Of a DNA stretch of 64,000 bases, positions 18,227-28,984 are shown one piece after another. The stretch comes from Microbacterium sp. Marseille-Q6648 (GTDB lineage: Bacteria; Actinomycetota; Actinomycetes; Actinomycetales; Microbacteriaceae). A program made the translations under genes and the position numbers. Position 1 is the first letter of the stretch. Every line of letters starts with the position of its first letter. Under the pieces are notes generated by a model, which was not told the DNA's origin, did no database searches, and saw nothing but the letters and a program-made list of their open reading frames with translations. The stretch spans positions 992,001 to 1,056,000 of the forward strand of contig NZ_CALPBZ010000001.1 in the NCBI RefSeq assembly GCF_943181415.1. The letters run 5' to 3'.

Positions 18227-19564
18227 TCAGTACCAGAAGCTCAGGCGCGGTGTCCGATGCCATCCGAACATTCGTGCCGCCGCAACCGGGTCGGATGCCG
18301 CGATGAGACCGGCGCGTGCCAGCGTGACGACCGAGACGCCGCCGAGATAGACGGCTGCGAGCTCGCGGATGCCGAGCGAGAGCGAGATCGCGTCCGGCGC
18401 GGCATCCGTCGTCCTCGTCGCCCGGGCGGAGCCGTCCGCGTCGACCTCGAGGACGAAGCGCCCGTCGGCGAAACCGAGGGAATCCTCGACGTCGAGCACG
18501 AGGCGACCCGCCGCGCCGTAGCGCCGCGCCGCGAGGGCGGCGGGCACGTCCAGGATGCGGACGTACTGGTGATCGCTCACCGTCACCGTCGCCGCGCGCT
18601 GATCGGAGATCATCCACCACAGCGGCTCGTCGACCGACAGTTCCCGCGCACGCACCTCGCCCACGAGGTCGAGCTCGACGAAGAACCGCCACAGCGCGGC
18701 GTAGGCGTCGTCGTCGGCGGCGAGGAGGTAGACCACGTCGACCGTCGCCTTGGTGTGGTCGTCGTGATTCTCGGACACCCGGTACAGCGCGAGACCGCGC
18801 ACGGTGCCCGAGGTGTCGGCGTACTGCACGGCGCGCACCTCGCCGGCGTCCTTCGCGTCCGGCCGGGTGCCGGCGAGCGTGTCCCAGTGCCCGGCGGGGA
18901 CGTCGATCTCGCCAGGCGTGCCGAGGCGGACGCTGTCGTGGAGCGCGGGGATGTGCTCGCGGAGCCGCTCGCGCGAGATGAAGTCCACGCGACCGGCGGG
19001 GACCGGACCGGTCCACGCCGCCCGCTTGACGTCGATGCGCCACGCGGCGGCCGACGCCGCCGACGCGAACCCGTAGCGGCCGTAGAGGGTCGACTCGCTC
19101 ACGGTGAGCATCGCCGCGGGCGCACCGGAGGCTGCCGCGACGCGCAGCTCGCCCTCGAGCATCGCGCGGGCGATGCCGCGACGCCGGTGCGTGGGCGCCA
19201 CCGTCACCGCCGAGATCGCGCACGAGGGGATCCCGACCCCGCCGGGAACGGCGAGCTCGCCGATCCAGGACGCGATCGTGGCGACCGGGGCGTCCGGGTC
19301 CGGCGCCGACCCGTCGTACACCCCGGTGACGCGGCGGTATGCGCTGCGTTCGCGGATCGCCGCGAGCTGCTCTGCGGATCGCTCGCCGTCCTGGAAGCCG
19401 CGGGCGACCACCTGGACCCACGGGTCGAAGGATGCCGGGTCGTCCACCGGCACGGACCGATAGCGCAGTCCCGCCCCGGCCAGCCGGTCAGCGGAGGCGG
19501 GGTCGAGGGGGGCGCCCAGGAAGCCCGAGCGGGAGACGTCGACGGCGTCGTCGTTGGTGGTCAT
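18227..19564 (-). CDS. Eis-like GNAT family N-acetyltransferase
   Basis: 445 residues. The acetyl-CoA site is VTVAPTHRRRGIARAMLEGEL (V-x-P-x-x-R-R-x-G motif). STLYGRYGFASA and the C-terminal SCP2-like half end in RTPRLSFWY, matching the three-part Eis layout of an N-terminal GNAT domain, a second GNAT-like domain and a sterol-carrier-type domain. In Eis the terminal carboxylate and a Tyr act in catalysis, and the aromatic end here agrees. Eis enzymes acetylate aminoglycosides and protein lysines; whether this one does cannot be told. It lies between ispE and the osmoprotectant operon. Confidence 0.88.
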   Translation of the reverse strand: MTTNDDAVDVSRSGFLGAPLDPASADRLAGAGLRYRSVPVDDPASFDPWVQVVARGFQDGERSAEQLAAIRERSAYRRVTGVYDGSAPDPDAPVATIASWIGELAVPGGVGIPSCAISAVTVAPTHRRRGIARAMLEGELRVAAASGAPAAMLTVSESTLYGRYGFASAASAAAWRIDVKRAAWTGPVPAGRVDFISRERLREHIPALHDSVRLGTPGEIDVPAGHWDTLAGTRPDAKDAGEVRAVQYADTSGTVRGLALYRVSENHDDHTKATVDVVYLLAADDDAYAALWRFFVELDLVGEVRARELSVDEPLWWMISDQRAATVTVSDHQYVRILDVPAALAARRYGAAGRLVLDVEDSLGFADGRFVLEVDADGSARATRTTDAAPDAISLSLGIRELAAVYLGGVSVVTLARAGLIAASDPVAAARMFGWHRTPRLSFWY

Positions 19565-19630
19565 CGGGAGCCTCTCTCCGGGAGCGGAAGCGAGAGCGCC
19601 GGCGCGCCGGGCCGGGCGGCGCAGGGGCTG

Positions 19631-20560
19631 TCACGCATGGCGCAGGCGGGCCCCGGCGACGGGCCCGTGCACGTGCAGGGCGGTGTGCCCGGCGGCCGAC
19701 AGGGTCACCTGCAGGTCGAGAGCGGCGGTGGCGTCGGCGCACAGGAACGCGAGGGTCGGTCCCGATCCCGAGACGAAACCGGCGAGCGCCCCGGACGCGC
19801 GCCCGAGGCGCAGCACATCGCCGAGCGCCGGGCGCAGCGACACGGCCGCGGCCTCGAGGTCGTTGCGGGTGTGGGCGGCGAGGGCGTGCGGGTCACCGGC
19901 GCGCAGAGCCTGCAGCACTCCGGGGTCGACGTCGGGCGTCTTGCGCGGCGGCGCGATGTCGGGGCGGGTGCGCAGCGAGTCCAGGTGCGCGTACACCTCG
20001 GGTGTCGACAAGCCGTCGGGACGCGTGACGACCACCCATTCGAAGCGTCCCTGCGCGAGGGCGGGGCTGAGCTGATCACCGCGTCCGGTGCCGATCGCCG
20101 TGCCGCCCATGAGCGCGAACGGCACGTCGGCGCCCAGCCTCGCGGCGAGGCGATGGAGCTCGGCCGAACCGAGGTCGGCACCCCACAGCGCATCGCACGC
20201 GACGAGCGCGGCTGCGGCATCCGCGGACCCGCCGCCCATGCCGCCGGCCACGGGTACGTGCTTGACGATGTCGAGGTGGACTCCCCCGGTGTGGCCGATG
20301 CGCTGCGCGAGGAGCCGGGCCGCGCGCAGGGCGAGGTTGCGGTCATCCGACGGCACCCCGGCGACATCCACCGTGCCGCGGATCGACACGGTGAAGTCGA
20401 GCGCCGGCTCCGCCCACAGATCCTCGTACAGCGAGACCGCCTGGTAGGCCGAGGCCACGTCGTGGTAGCCGTCGTCCTGGACGTCGCCGACCTCGAAGAA
20501 GACGTTCAGCTTGCCGGGCGCGCGCACGTGCACGCGGCCGTCGGCGAGGGCACCGGTCAC
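19631..20560 (-). CDS. ispE: 4-diphosphocytidyl-2-C-methyl-D-erythritol kinase
   Basis: 309 residues, GHMP kinase of the MEP isoprenoid pathway; phosphorylates the 2-hydroxyl of CDP-methylerythritol. Signatures: [24 protein letters not shown] at the N-terminus, the ATP loop [17 protein letters not shown], and [10 protein letters not shown] near the C-terminus. The GTG at 20560 overlaps the stop of the upstream aldo/keto reductase (GTGA). In other actinobacteria ispE directly follows rsmA; here an aldo/keto reductase, a Stealth gene and a phosphodiesterase lie between them. Confidence 0.95.
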   Translation of the reverse strand: MTGALADGRVHVRAPGKLNVFFEVGDVQDDGYHDVASAYQAVSLYEDLWAEPALDFTVSIRGTVDVAGVPSDDRNLALRAARLLAQRIGHTGGVHLDIVKHVPVAGGMGGGSADAAAALVACDALWGADLGSAELHRLAARLGADVPFALMGGTAIGTGRGDQLSPALAQGRFEWVVVTRPDGLSTPEVYAHLDSLRTRPDIAPPRKTPDVDPGVLQALRAGDPHALAAHTRNDLEAAAVSLRPALGDVLRLGRASGALAGFVSGSGPTLAFLCADATAALDLQVTLSAAGHTALHVHGPVAGARLRHA

Positions 20561-21624
20561 AGCTTCGCCGAATCCGCCCACAGATCGACGTCGATGCCGT
20601 CCGACAGCGCGTCGATCCTCTCGAGCTCCTCCATCGTGAAGGCCGGTCCGTTCACGGCGGCGAGGTTCTCGTCCAGCTGCGCCGGACGCGACGCGCCGAT
20701 GAGGGCCGAGGCGACGACCGGGTCGCGCAGCACCCACTGGATCGCCATCTGCGCGAGGGTCTGCCCGCGCTCGTCGGCGATCACGTCCAGGCCGCGGAGC
20801 GTCGCCTTGCCCTTCGGCGAGAGTTCGGAGTCGGGGAGCGAGGCGCGCATCTGCGCGCGCTCGACCGGGCCGTCGCCGAGGTACCTGCTCGTGAGCAGTC
20901 CCTGCGCCAGCGGCGTGAAGGCGATCGCACCCATCCCCTCCTGCGCGAGCACGCCGGTCAGACCGTCTTCGACCCACCGGTTGAGGATCGAGTACGCCGG
21001 CTGGTGGATCACCAGCGGCGTCCCCAGCGACCGGGCGACGGATGCCGCAACCGCCGTGCGCTCGGCGGAGTACGACGAGATGCCGACATAGAGCGCCTTG
21101 CCCTGCTTGACGAGGGTGTCGAGGGCCGCGACCGTCTCTTCGACCGGGGTGACCGGGTCCGCGCGGTGCGAGTAGAAGATGTCGACGTGGTCCAGGCCCA
21201 TGCGGGTGAGCGACTGCTCGGCGCTGGCGAGGATGTACTTGCGCGAGCCCAGATCCCCGTACGGGCCGGGCCACATGTCCCATCCGGCCTTGGACGAGAT
21301 GATGAGCTCGTCGCGGTACGGCGCGAAGTCCTCGCGCATCATGCGGCCGAAGTTCGTCTCGGCCGAGCCGTAGGGCGGTCCGTAGTTGTTGGCCAGGTCG
21401 AAGTGCGTGATGCCACGGTCGAACGCGTGCCGCAGGAGCGTCCGCTGGTCGTCGAAGGGGATGTTGTCACCGAAGTTCCACCACAGCCCGAGCGACAGCG
21501 GCGGCAGGTAGAGCCCCGACGTACCGACCTGCCGATAGCCGGTGGCCGCATACCGCTCGCCCGAGGCGGCGTAGGGGCGGTGGATGTCGGCGACGTCGGA
21601 GCGGAAGCGTGGCGCATCGGTCAT
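20557..21624 (-). CDS. Aldo/keto reductase (YghZ/glyceraldehyde-3-phosphate reductase-like)
   Basis: 355 residues, NADPH-dependent TIM barrel. Catalytic residues are seen in [17 protein letters not shown] (Asp, Tyr), [18 protein letters not shown] (Lys) and [14 protein letters not shown] (His). The pattern GDLGSRKY and the length place it with YghZ/MgrA-type reductases, which reduce short aldehydes and methylglyoxal. It is translationally coupled to ispE, an unusual partner. TAGCCT seven bases upstream on the minus strand is a candidate -10 for a near-leaderless transcript. Confidence 0.92.
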   Translation of the reverse strand: MTDAPRFRSDVADIHRPYAASGERYAATGYRQVGTSGLYLPPLSLGLWWNFGDNIPFDDQRTLLRHAFDRGITHFDLANNYGPPYGSAETNFGRMMREDFAPYRDELIISSKAGWDMWPGPYGDLGSRKYILASAEQSLTRMGLDHVDIFYSHRADPVTPVEETVAALDTLVKQGKALYVGISSYSAERTAVAASVARSLGTPLVIHQPAYSILNRWVEDGLTGVLAQEGMGAIAFTPLAQGLLTSRYLGDGPVERAQMRASLPDSELSPKGKATLRGLDVIADERGQTLAQMAIQWVLRDPVVASALIGASRPAQLDENLAAVNGPAFTMEELERIDALSDGIDVDLWADSAKL

Positions 21625-21722
21625 GGATCCGAGGCTATCGGCAGGGAAACGTCGTCGTAACAGATCCGGCTTACTCTGGAGTGTTCACCGGCCGCACCCT
21701 GCGCCGGGAAAGGAGGGCGCCC

Positions 21723-23309
21723 ATGACCGCACTTTCCGCACTGCCGCAGCGACAGCATCCGGGCACCGCCCTGCTGGATCGCGACGACGTCGTGCTCGAT
21801 CGCGGCATCCTGCATGTCGTCCACGACACCCTCAGCCCGCTCGAGGCGCGCACCGCCGATCTGCTGATGGTCGCCGATGTCCTCGAGACCGCCGGCATCG
21901 AGGTCACCCTCATCCGTCACGATCGCGCGGTCCCCGCCCTCGTCGTCGACATCGAGCAGAAGGATGCCGCGCTGGCCGCGCTCGCCGAGGTGTGCGCCCG
22001 GACGCCGCTGTACGGCAAGGCGAAGCGCCGCCCGGCGGTCCTCGTGTCCGACCTCGACCTGCCCGGCGCGGAACCGACCGTCGTGCGCTTCTACGTGCCC
22101 CGCATCACGGCGAACCACAGTCTGCGCTACGCCGCCGCGCTCGGCGCACGGGTGGAGTTCTGGCGTTTCGGCGCCGACGTCGTCGAGGCTCCGGGCGCGA
22201 ACGCGCTGCTGCGGGCGACGACGGCGACCGATGACGTGTCGTTCGAGACCGTCGAGCGCTTCGGCCGCGCCTGGCGCACCGTGGCCGGCATGTTCGACCC
22301 GCAGCCGGACGAGTTCACCGGCGAGATCGACATGGTCTTCTCCTGGGTCGACGGTTCGTCCAGCGAGTTCCAGCGCCAGCGCGCGGCGCAGATGGCCGAG
22401 TACGTGGTGGGCGAGGGCGACGACGGTCCGGCCCGCTACCGCCACGTCGACGAGCTGCGGTACGCCCTGCGCAGCGTGCACATGTACGCCCCGTGGGTGC
22501 GTCGGATCTTCATCGCCACCGACTCGCCCGCGCCCGCGTGGCTGGCCGATCACCCCAAGGTCACGATCGTGCGCAGCGAGGAGTTCTTCGCCGATCCCTC
22601 GGTGCTCCCCACGCACAACTCCCACGCCGTCGAGGCTCAGCTGCACCGCATCCCCGGCATCGCCGAGCACTTCCTTTATTCGAACGACGACATGTTCTTC
22701 GGGCGGATGGTCGAGCCCGAGCTGTTCTTCAGCTCGGCCGGCATCAGCCGCTTCGTCGAGTGCGAGGTGCGCATCGGCCCCGGGGAGCCCGCGACCCAGC
22801 GCAGCGGGCACGACAACGGCCTGCGGGTCAACCGCGCGCTGCTGCGGGAGCGGTTCGGCCGCACGATCGTCCGCGACCTCGAGCACTGCGCCGCTCCCCT
22901 GCGTCGCAGCGTCATGGCCGAGCTCGAAGCCGCCTTCCCCGAGGACTTCGCCCGGACGGCGGCGTCGAGGTTCCGCAGCGCGACCGACATCTCGGTGACC
23001 AACAGCCTCTACCACTACTACGCGCTCATGACCGGGCGCGCCGTGGCGACGCGGCGTCCGCGCGTGGAGTACGTCCAGACCACGCTCGCGGCGTCCATGC
23101 GGCGTATGGAACGACTGGCCGAGCGCACCGACGTCGACATGTTCTGCCTGAACGACGGGGGTGAGCGTGAAGTGCCCGAAGAGCTGCGCGTGCGCGCACT
23201 GCGCACCGCCCTGGAGCGGATGTTCCCGGTGCGCGCCCCGTGGGAGAAGGCCGAGCTCAGCGAAGGACAGCGATCGGCTCGGTCGGCGCATCCGGCCGGA
23301 GGCCGCTGA
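21723..23309 (+). CDS. Stealth-family sugar-phosphate transferase
   Basis: 528 residues. Stealth conserved regions appear in order: [15 protein letters not shown] (CR1, about 203-217), [30 protein letters not shown] (CR2), the HNSHAVE...[11 protein letters not shown] block, and [39 protein letters not shown] (CR3). A C-terminal block ending in DMFCLNDG is CR4-like. The first 190 residues are a separate, less conserved domain. Related enzymes transfer hexose-1-phosphate to build phosphoglycan capsules or modify surface glycans (also GlcNAc-1-phosphotransferase). AAAGGAGG before the ATG at 21723 sets the start. No capsule or other polysaccharide genes are nearby; its tail overlaps the convergent phosphodiesterase by 53 bases. 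Confidence 0.9.
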   Translation: MTALSALPQRQHPGTALLDRDDVVLDRGILHVVHDTLSPLEARTADLLMVADVLETAGIEVTLIRHDRAVPALVVDIEQKDAALAALAEVCARTPLYGKAKRRPAVLVSDLDLPGAEPTVVRFYVPRITANHSLRYAAALGARVEFWRFGADVVEAPGANALLRATTATDDVSFETVERFGRAWRTVAGMFDPQPDEFTGEIDMVFSWVDGSSSEFQRQRAAQMAEYVVGEGDDGPARYRHVDELRYALRSVHMYAPWVRRIFIATDSPAPAWLADHPKVTIVRSEEFFADPSVLPTHNSHAVEAQLHRIPGIAEHFLYSNDDMFFGRMVEPELFFSSAGISRFVECEVRIGPGEPATQRSGHDNGLRVNRALLRERFGRTIVRDLEHCAAPLRRSVMAELEAAFPEDFARTAASRFRSATDISVTNSLYHYYALMTGRAVATRRPRVEYVQTTLAASMRRMERLAERTDVDMFCLNDGGEREVPEELRVRALRTALERMFPVRAPWEKAELSEGQRSARSAHPAGGR

Positions 23310-24177
23310 CCGTCTCGACCCCGGCATCCTGAAGTCGTCGACGCGCCTCGGCGGCATCGATGTGCTCGAGCGTCTGCGGGGCGTCCACCGGGGCGACCGA
23401 ATGGACGACCGTGTCGGCGAAGACGTGCACGAGGTTGAACGCCTGCGCACCGTCCTGCGGACGCGTGCCACCGACCGGGACCGTGAGGTCCTGGGCGTAG
23501 CAGGTGGACGAGGCGACCGACACCGGGATGCCCGCGAAGGTGGCGAACGTCGAATAGTGCAGGTGCCCGGCGATGATCGAGCGGACGTCCGTACCGCGCA
23601 GGACCGCAGCCAGGCGTCGCTGATCGCGCAGCTCGACGCTCGCGGCGAGGGGCAGCACGCTCGGTACGGGCGGGTGGTGCATGGCGAGGATGGTGCCCAG
23701 CGGCGCGGGGGTGGCCAGGACGCTGCGCAGCCATGCGAGCTGGTCGTCGCTGAGTTCGCCGTGGTGGTGTCCGGGCACGGTCGAGTCGAGGGTGACCAGG
23801 CGCAGCCCGTCGAGCTCTTCGACCCGATCGACCGGCCGGGCGTCGGCGGACGGGTCGTCCAGGAGCCCCGCCCGGAAGGCCGCGCGGTCGTCGTGGTTCC
23901 CCATGACCCACACCACGCGGGTGGCCAGCCGTCGCGCGAACGGCTCGACGCGCTCACGGAGAGCCTCGTAGGCGTCGCGTTCGCCGAGGTCGGCCAGGTC
24001 GCCCGTGAACACCACCGCGTCGGGGCGGATGCCGGACGCCTCGATGGCGCCGAGCGCGCGTTCCAGACGTTCGGCGCCGTCGATGAGGTCGAACAGCCGT
24101 GAGCCCGCTGCGCGCAGGTGGGTGTCGCTGATGTGCAGCAGGATCCGCTCCGGCGCCGGGTACTCGGCGATGCGCAT
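23257..24177 (-). CDS. cpdA: CpdA-like metallophosphoesterase (class III cyclic-nucleotide phosphodiesterase type)
   Basis: 306 residues. The five metallophosphoesterase motifs are present: [34 protein letters not shown] and IAGHLHYS. The closest named family is CpdA/Rv0805, which hydrolyses cAMP among other substrates. I chose the ATG at 24177 because GGGGAG lies eight bases upstream; the alternative at 24234 would add 19 residues that lack family character. It lies between the tandem repeat near rsmA and the convergent Stealth gene. Confidence 0.87.
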   Translation of the reverse strand: MRIAEYPAPERILLHISDTHLRAAGSRLFDLIDGAERLERALGAIEASGIRPDAVVFTGDLADLGERDAYEALRERVEPFARRLATRVVWVMGNHDDRAAFRAGLLDDPSADARPVDRVEELDGLRLVTLDSTVPGHHHGELSDDQLAWLRSVLATPAPLGTILAMHHPPVPSVLPLAASVELRDQRRLAAVLRGTDVRSIIAGHLHYSTFATFAGIPVSVASSTCYAQDLTVPVGGTRPQDGAQAFNLVHVFADTVVHSVAPVDAPQTLEHIDAAEARRRLQDAGVETVSGLRPDAPTEPIAVLR

Positions 24178-24290
24178 GATCTCGTCTCCCCATGCCCCGC
24201 GGTCGAGACGAGGCATGCGAAATGTTACCGACATGTTTCGTACCCGAGGGCCGCAACGCGGTGAACGAGACCGAAACGGTGTGTGACGAT

Positions 24291-24358
24291 CCGGTCAGCC
24301 CAGAGAACCGGTCAGCCCAGAGAACCGGTCAGCCCAGAGAACCGGTCAGCCCAGAGAA
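24291..24358. repeat. Four tandem copies of a 17-bp unit at the end of rsmA
   Basis: CCGGTCAGCCCAGAGAA is repeated four times without a mismatch. The last copy contains the rsmA stop codon and last codons (minus strand, ...SLG then TGA). The other three lie in the 168-base gap before the cpdA-like gene. It looks like a slippage-generated short tandem array; no function is evident. Confidence 0.95.
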
Positions 24359-25191
24359 GCGGCGACCCGCACGAAATCGTCGATCGAGAGCTCCTCGCCG
24401 CGCGCCGTGGGGGCTACACCCGCGGCCTCGAGGACGCGCGTGGCGTCGGCGGCCGTTCCCCCGAGCACGCCGGCGAGCGCTTGGCGGAGCATCTTGCGAC
24501 GCTGCTGGAACGCGGCATCCACGATCGAGAAGGTGCGCCGGCGCAGCTGCTCATCGCCTCGCGGCTGCGCATCCCGGCGGAACGCCACCAGCACGCTGTC
24601 GACGTTGGGCACCGGCCAGAACACCTGACGTGACACGGTGCCGGCCAGCCGCCACGGTCCGTACCACGCCGCCTTCACGCTGGGCGCGCCGTAGACCTTG
24701 GATCCGGGCGGGGCGGCGAGTCGCTCGCCGACCTCTGCCTGCACCATCACCACGCCGCGCTCCAGCCCCGCGAAGGTCTCGAGGAAGTGCAGCAGCACCG
24801 GGACGCTGACGTTGTAGGGCAGATTCGCCACGAGCACCGTGGGCTCGCCGGGCAGTTCCCTCACCCGCAGGGCGTCGGCATCCACGACCGTGAGCGCACC
24901 TTCGGGTACCCCGTGCGCGGCGGCGGTCTCGGGAAGACGCGCCGCCAGGCGGTGGTCGATCTCCACGGCGGTCACGCTCGCGCCCGCCTCGAGGATCGCC
25001 AGCGTCAGGGAGCCGAGCCCGGGCCCGACCTCGACGACGCGCTCCCCCGACGTCACCCCGGCGACCTGCACGATCTTGCGCACCGTGTTGGCGTCGACGA
25101 CGAAGTTCTGGCCGAGCTTCTTGGTGGGGGTGACGTCCAGTTCGGCGGCGAGCGCGCGGATCTCGGACGCGCCGAGCAGGTTCACGGGCAT
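24346..25191 (-). CDS. rsmA: 16S rRNA dimethyladenosine transferase
   Basis: 281 residues; dimethylates A1518/A1519 (E. coli numbering) of 16S rRNA. Signatures: [20 protein letters not shown] loop [24 protein letters not shown] and the catalytic NLPYNVSVP. The C-terminal helical domain with RRKMLRQAL is complete. TACAGT seven bases before the ATG is a possible -10 for a nearly leaderless transcript. The 3' end runs into a 17-bp tandem repeat. In mycobacteria rpfB precedes and ispE follows this gene; neither is adjacent here. Confidence 0.96.
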   Translation of the reverse strand: MPVNLLGASEIRALAAELDVTPTKKLGQNFVVDANTVRKIVQVAGVTSGERVVEVGPGLGSLTLAILEAGASVTAVEIDHRLAARLPETAAAHGVPEGALTVVDADALRVRELPGEPTVLVANLPYNVSVPVLLHFLETFAGLERGVVMVQAEVGERLAAPPGSKVYGAPSVKAAWYGPWRLAGTVSRQVFWPVPNVDSVLVAFRRDAQPRGDEQLRRRTFSIVDAAFQQRRKMLRQALAGVLGGTAADATRVLEAAGVAPTARGEELSIDDFVRVAASLG

Positions 25192-25322
25192 GCGCTTCAC
25201 TGTAGCCGTGGCACAGCGGGGCCGCCGACGCACGGTCTTGACAGCCGCTCGGGCGGACGGCAAGGGTGGGGCGCACGTCCGGGCCTGCAGGCCGGCGGCG
25301 GCCCCACGAGGAGGAGCGGTCC

Positions 25323-26735
25323 ATGAGTTCAGCGCAGACGGCGGATGCGAACGCCTCGGTCCCGATCGCCCGCGTGGTGCTGGTGGCCGCGACCGCCGCC
25401 CTCGGCGGCTTCCTGTTCGGCTTCGACACCGCGGTCATCAACGGCGCCGTGGCAGCGATCGGCGAGGAGTTCGACGCCGGACCGTTCCTGCTGGGATTCT
25501 CGGTCGCCTCGGCGCTCATCGGCTGCGCGATCGGCGCGTGGTTCGCCGGCCGGATCGCCGACCGCTACGGCCGCATCCGCGTCATGATCATCGCCGCGAC
25601 GCTGTTCATCATCAGCGCGCTCGGCTGCGGCTTCGCGTTCGGGATCTGGGACCTGTCGTTCTGGCGCATCGTCGGCGGCCTCGGCGTCGGTGCGGCCTCC
25701 GTGATCGCGCCTGCGTACATCGCCGAGGTATCACCCCCGGCCCAGCGCGGACGACTCGGATCGCTGCAGCAGATGGCGATCGTCATCGGCATCTTCGTCG
25801 CCCTCCTCACCGACGCCGCGATCGTCGCGGCCGCCGGGAGCGCCTCGTCGCCGTGGCTGTTCGGTATCGACGCGTGGCGCTGGATGTTCCTGTCGGAGCT
25901 CGTGCCCGCGGTGCTGTACGGGCTGCTGGCCCTGACGATCCCCGAATCCCCGCGCTACCTCATCGCACAGGGTGAGGTGGCGCGGGCGAAGAAGGTCCTC
26001 ACCCGGTACGTCGGGGGCGACGTCGAGAAGACCACCACCGCCATCATCAAGACCGTCGAGAACCGCCCCGACCGGCCTCGCTTCGCGATCCTGCGCGGCT
26101 CGACGTTCGGACTGCTGCCCATCGTGTGGGTCGGCATCGGGCTCTCGGTCCTGCAGCAGTTCACCGGCATCAACGTGATCTTCTACTACTCCAGCGTGCT
26201 GTGGCAGGCCGTCGGCTTCACCGAGCAGGACTCGCTCACCATCACCGTCATCACGTCGGTGACGAACATCCTCACGACGATCGTCGCCATCATGCTCGTC
26301 GACCGGATCGGCCGTAGACCCCTGCTGCTCGTCGGCGCCATGGGACAGTTCGTGTGCCTGGCGGTCCTGACGTTCATGTTCGCCACCGCGCCCGTCGTGG
26401 ACGGGGAACCCGTCCTGCAGGGCGCCGCCGGGACCGTCGCGCTCGTCGCGGCGAACCTGTATGTCGTCTTCTTCGGCGCGTCGTGGGGACCGGTGGTGTG
26501 GGTGCTGCTGGGCGAGATGTTCAGCAACCGGATCCGTGCGATCGCCCTCTCGGTCGCCGCCTCGGCGCAATGGGCCGCGAACTTCGTGATCTCGACCACC
26601 TTCCCGGCGCTCGCCTCGGTCGGCCTGGGCCTGGCCTACGGGGTCTACACGTTCTTCGCGTTCGTAGCGATCTTCTTCGTCATCCGGTTCGTGCGCGAGA
26701 CCAAGGGGCAGACCCTGGAGTCGATGCGCGACTGA
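25323..26735 (+). CDS. MFS sugar transporter (sugar porter family)
   Basis: 470 residues, twelve predicted membrane helices. Sugar-porter hallmarks: [14 protein letters not shown] in helix 1, [12 protein letters not shown] after helix 2, [25 protein letters not shown] in helix 7, [12 protein letters not shown] and the terminal RETKGQTLE. It probably imports a monosaccharide by proton symport (XylE/GalP-like), though the substrate is not visible. GAGGAG before the ATG is a clear ribosome-binding site. It is divergent from rsmA and 36 bases before the next transporter. Confidence 0.93.
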   Translation: MSSAQTADANASVPIARVVLVAATAALGGFLFGFDTAVINGAVAAIGEEFDAGPFLLGFSVASALIGCAIGAWFAGRIADRYGRIRVMIIAATLFIISALGCGFAFGIWDLSFWRIVGGLGVGAASVIAPAYIAEVSPPAQRGRLGSLQQMAIVIGIFVALLTDAAIVAAAGSASSPWLFGIDAWRWMFLSELVPAVLYGLLALTIPESPRYLIAQGEVARAKKVLTRYVGGDVEKTTTAIIKTVENRPDRPRFAILRGSTFGLLPIVWVGIGLSVLQQFTGINVIFYYSSVLWQAVGFTEQDSLTITVITSVTNILTTIVAIMLVDRIGRRPLLLVGAMGQFVCLAVLTFMFATAPVVDGEPVLQGAAGTVALVAANLYVVFFGASWGPVVWVLLGEMFSNRIRAIALSVAASAQWAANFVISTTFPALASVGLGLAYGVYTFFAFVAIFFVIRFVRETKGQTLESMRD

Positions 26736-26759
26736 GTACCGACGGGCGACGAGCGGTCC

Positions 26760-26765
26760 TAGGAT
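26760..26765 (+). promoter_or_regulatory. -10 element (TAGGAT) for the second MFS gene
   Basis: TAGGAT lies exactly six bases before the ATG at 26772, predicting a leaderless mRNA independent of the upstream sugar porter. Confidence 0.6.
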
Positions 26766-26771
26766 TGCCTG

Positions 26772-28076
26772 ATGCCCTCGCTCGGCCAGCTCATCGCGCC
26801 GCGGCGCCTCGGAACCGACTTCCGCTGGCTGCTGTCGTCATCGTGGACGAGCAACATCGGCGACGGCATCGCCCTCGCCGCCGCGCCCCTGCTGATCGCG
26901 TCGCTGACCTCGTCGCCGCTGCTGGTGGCGGCCGGGGCGATGATGCAGTTCCTGCCCTGGCTGCTGTTCGGCCTGCTGGCAGGAGCCGTCGCCGACCACC
27001 ACGACCGGCGGCGGCTGGTGATGATCGCCAACGCCGCACGGGCTGTGGTCGTGGCGGCGCTGTGCGTCGTCCTCGTCACCGGTCAGGCCACGGTCTGGCT
27101 GGTCCTGGCCACGGCGTTCCTCTACGGCACGGCCGAGGTGTTCGCGGACTCGGCCGGCAGCACTCTTCTGCCGATGCTCGTCCGGCCCGCCGATCTCGGC
27201 ATCGGGAATGCCCGGATGCAGGCCGGCTACCTCGTCGGAAACCAACTGGCAGGGCCCCCGCTGGGTGCCTTCCTGTTCGCGCTCGGATCGTTCTGGCCTT
27301 TCCTGCTGCAGGTTCTGTGCGTGTCGCTGGCCGTCGTCCTCATCTCGCGCATCGCACGCACGCCGGTGCCGACCGAGCCGTCGGCACCGCGAGAATCCAA
27401 GCTCGGCGCGGTGCGCGAGGGACTGCGATGGCTGCGGGGCAACGCACCCGTGAGGACGCTCATCGTCATCATCCTGGTGTTCAACGTCACGTGGGCCGCG
27501 CCGTGGGGCATCCTCGTGCTGTACGCGACCGAGCACCTGGACATGGGCCCCGTCGGCTACGGCGCCCTGACCACCGCGTCGGCGCTCGGCGGCATGGTCG
27601 CCATCTTCGGCTTCGGCTGGCTCGAGAAACGGGTGTCGTTCGCGACCCTCATGCGCGTGTGCCTGTCACTGGAAGTGGTGATGCACCTCGGGTTCGCCCT
27701 CTCGACCGCCGCCTGGGCGGCTTTCGTCATCATGTTCGGATTCGGTCTGTACGCGTTCATCTGGTCGACGATCTCGACCACGGTCCGCCAGCGCCTCGTC
27801 CCGCTCCCGCTGCAGGGCCGCATCGCCTCGGTGAACATGGTGGGGGTCTTCGGCGGTCTCGTCATCGGGCAGTTCATCGGCGGCATCCTGGCACAGCTGT
27901 TCGGACTGACCGCACCGTGGTGGTTCGCTTTCGCCGGGTCGGCGATCACCTTGGCGCTGGTATGGCGCTCGATCTCGCACATCGCCGCCGCGAAGCCGGT
28001 CCTCGATGCCGAGACGGCGGACGAGGTCGCGGCCGACGCGGAGCCCGGGGACGGCGGCCGTCCGCTGCGGGACTGA
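26772..28076 (+). CDS. MFS transporter, DHA3-type exporter
   Basis: 434 residues with twelve predicted membrane helices. The pattern DFRWLLSSSWTSNIGDGIALAAAPLLIASLTSSP at the N-terminus, AVADHHDRRRLVMIANAARA after helix 2 and EVFADSAGSTLLPMLV match the MFS_3/DHA3 group (EntS-like and macrolide-efflux-like proteins). The C-terminus is acidic. The substrate is unknown; efflux of a small molecule is likely from the family. It is convergent with tatD, 23 bases apart. Confidence 0.88.
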   Translation: MPSLGQLIAPRRLGTDFRWLLSSSWTSNIGDGIALAAAPLLIASLTSSPLLVAAGAMMQFLPWLLFGLLAGAVADHHDRRRLVMIANAARAVVVAALCVVLVTGQATVWLVLATAFLYGTAEVFADSAGSTLLPMLVRPADLGIGNARMQAGYLVGNQLAGPPLGAFLFALGSFWPFLLQVLCVSLAVVLISRIARTPVPTEPSAPRESKLGAVREGLRWLRGNAPVRTLIVIILVFNVTWAAPWGILVLYATEHLDMGPVGYGALTTASALGGMVAIFGFGWLEKRVSFATLMRVCLSLEVVMHLGFALSTAAWAAFVIMFGFGLYAFIWSTISTTVRQRLVPLPLQGRIASVNMVGVFGGLVIGQFIGGILAQLFGLTAPWWFAFAGSAITLALVWRSISHIAAAKPVLDAETADEVAADAEPGDGGRPLRD

Positions 28077-28099
28077 CATCCGCGTCGCCGGGTGCGGAC

Positions 28100-28984
28100 T
28101 CAGTCGGCGAACGAGCCGTAGACGGCGAGGGTGTTGGCTGCGAGCTGCGCGCACAGCTCGTCGATCCCGACGCCGAGTTCGTCGGCGAGGAAGCGCACCG
28201 TGACGGGGATGAGGTAGGGCGCGTTCGGCCGACCCCGGTGAGGCGTCGGCGTCAGGAACGGCGCGTCGGTCTCGACGAGGATGCGCTCGAGCGGGGTCAC
28301 CGCGAGGGCGTCGCGGAGGTTCTGGGCGTTCTTGAACGTGACGTTGCCCGCGAAGGAGAGGTAGTAGCCGCGATCTGCGGCGACCCGGGCCATCGCCTCG
28401 TCGCCCGAGAAGCAGTGGAACACCGTGCGGTCGGGAGCTTCCACCCGCCGCAGCGTCTCGAGCACAGCGTCGTGCGCATCGCGATCGTGGATCTGCATGG
28501 CCACGCCGTGCTTCTTGGCCAGCGCGATGTGGGCCTCGAAGCTCTCGAACTGCGCCGGCAGCCCCGCCTCGTCGGTGCGGAAGAAGTCCAGGCCCGTCTC
28601 GCCGATCGCGCGCACACGCGGCTGAGAGGCGAGCTCGTCGATGACGGCGATGGCCTCGTCCAGGCGCCCGGCCTCGCGGTACGCCGGGGCCTCGTTGGGG
28701 TGGATCGCGACCGCCGCGAGGACCCGAGGGTCGGATGCCGCGGCCCACGCCGACCAGCGGCTCGACTCGATGTCGCCCCCGGCCTGCACGACCCCGACCA
28801 CGCCGACCGCGGCGGCGCGTTCGAGCTGCTCAGCGAGCGTGAGCGGCTCGTCGCCGTCCTCGATCTCGAGATGGGCGTGGTTGTCGTACACCGGCACGCG
28901 CAGCGGCTCGGGCAGCGCCGGCCACCGGACGTCGCCGCGCCCGTCCTGCGAGCGGGTGCGGACGTAGCCGCTCGGGTCGCTCAC
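28100..28984 (-). CDS. tatD: TatD family metal-dependent deoxyribonuclease
   Basis: 294 residues, amidohydrolase-type barrel. VYDNHAHLEI gives the first His-x-His metal ligands, GETGLDFF the Glu, MQIHDRDAHD and FHCFSGD further ligands, and LVETDAPFLTP the catalytic Asp region. A 30-residue N-terminal extension before the barrel is longer than in E. coli TatD. The GTG start overlaps the metG stop (GTGA); metG-tatD is a common actinobacterial pair. The rpfB gene that follows tatD in mycobacteria is missing. Confidence 0.95.
   Translation of the reverse strand: MSDPSGYVRTRSQDGRGDVRWPALPEPLRVPVYDNHAHLEIEDGDEPLTLAEQLERAAAVGVVGVVQAGGDIESSRWSAWAAASDPRVLAAVAIHPNEAPAYREAGRLDEAIAVIDELASQPRVRAIGETGLDFFRTDEAGLPAQFESFEAHIALAKKHGVAMQIHDRDAHDAVLETLRRVEAPDRTVFHCFSGDEAMARVAADRGYYLSFAGNVTFKNAQNLRDALAVTPLERILVETDAPFLTPTPHRGRPNAPYLIPVTVRFLADELGVGIDELCAQLAANTLAVYGSFAD

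Noticed and set aside
24291-24358. Possible CRISPR array
   Set aside because: The units are contiguous 17-mers without spacers, and no cas genes are present.
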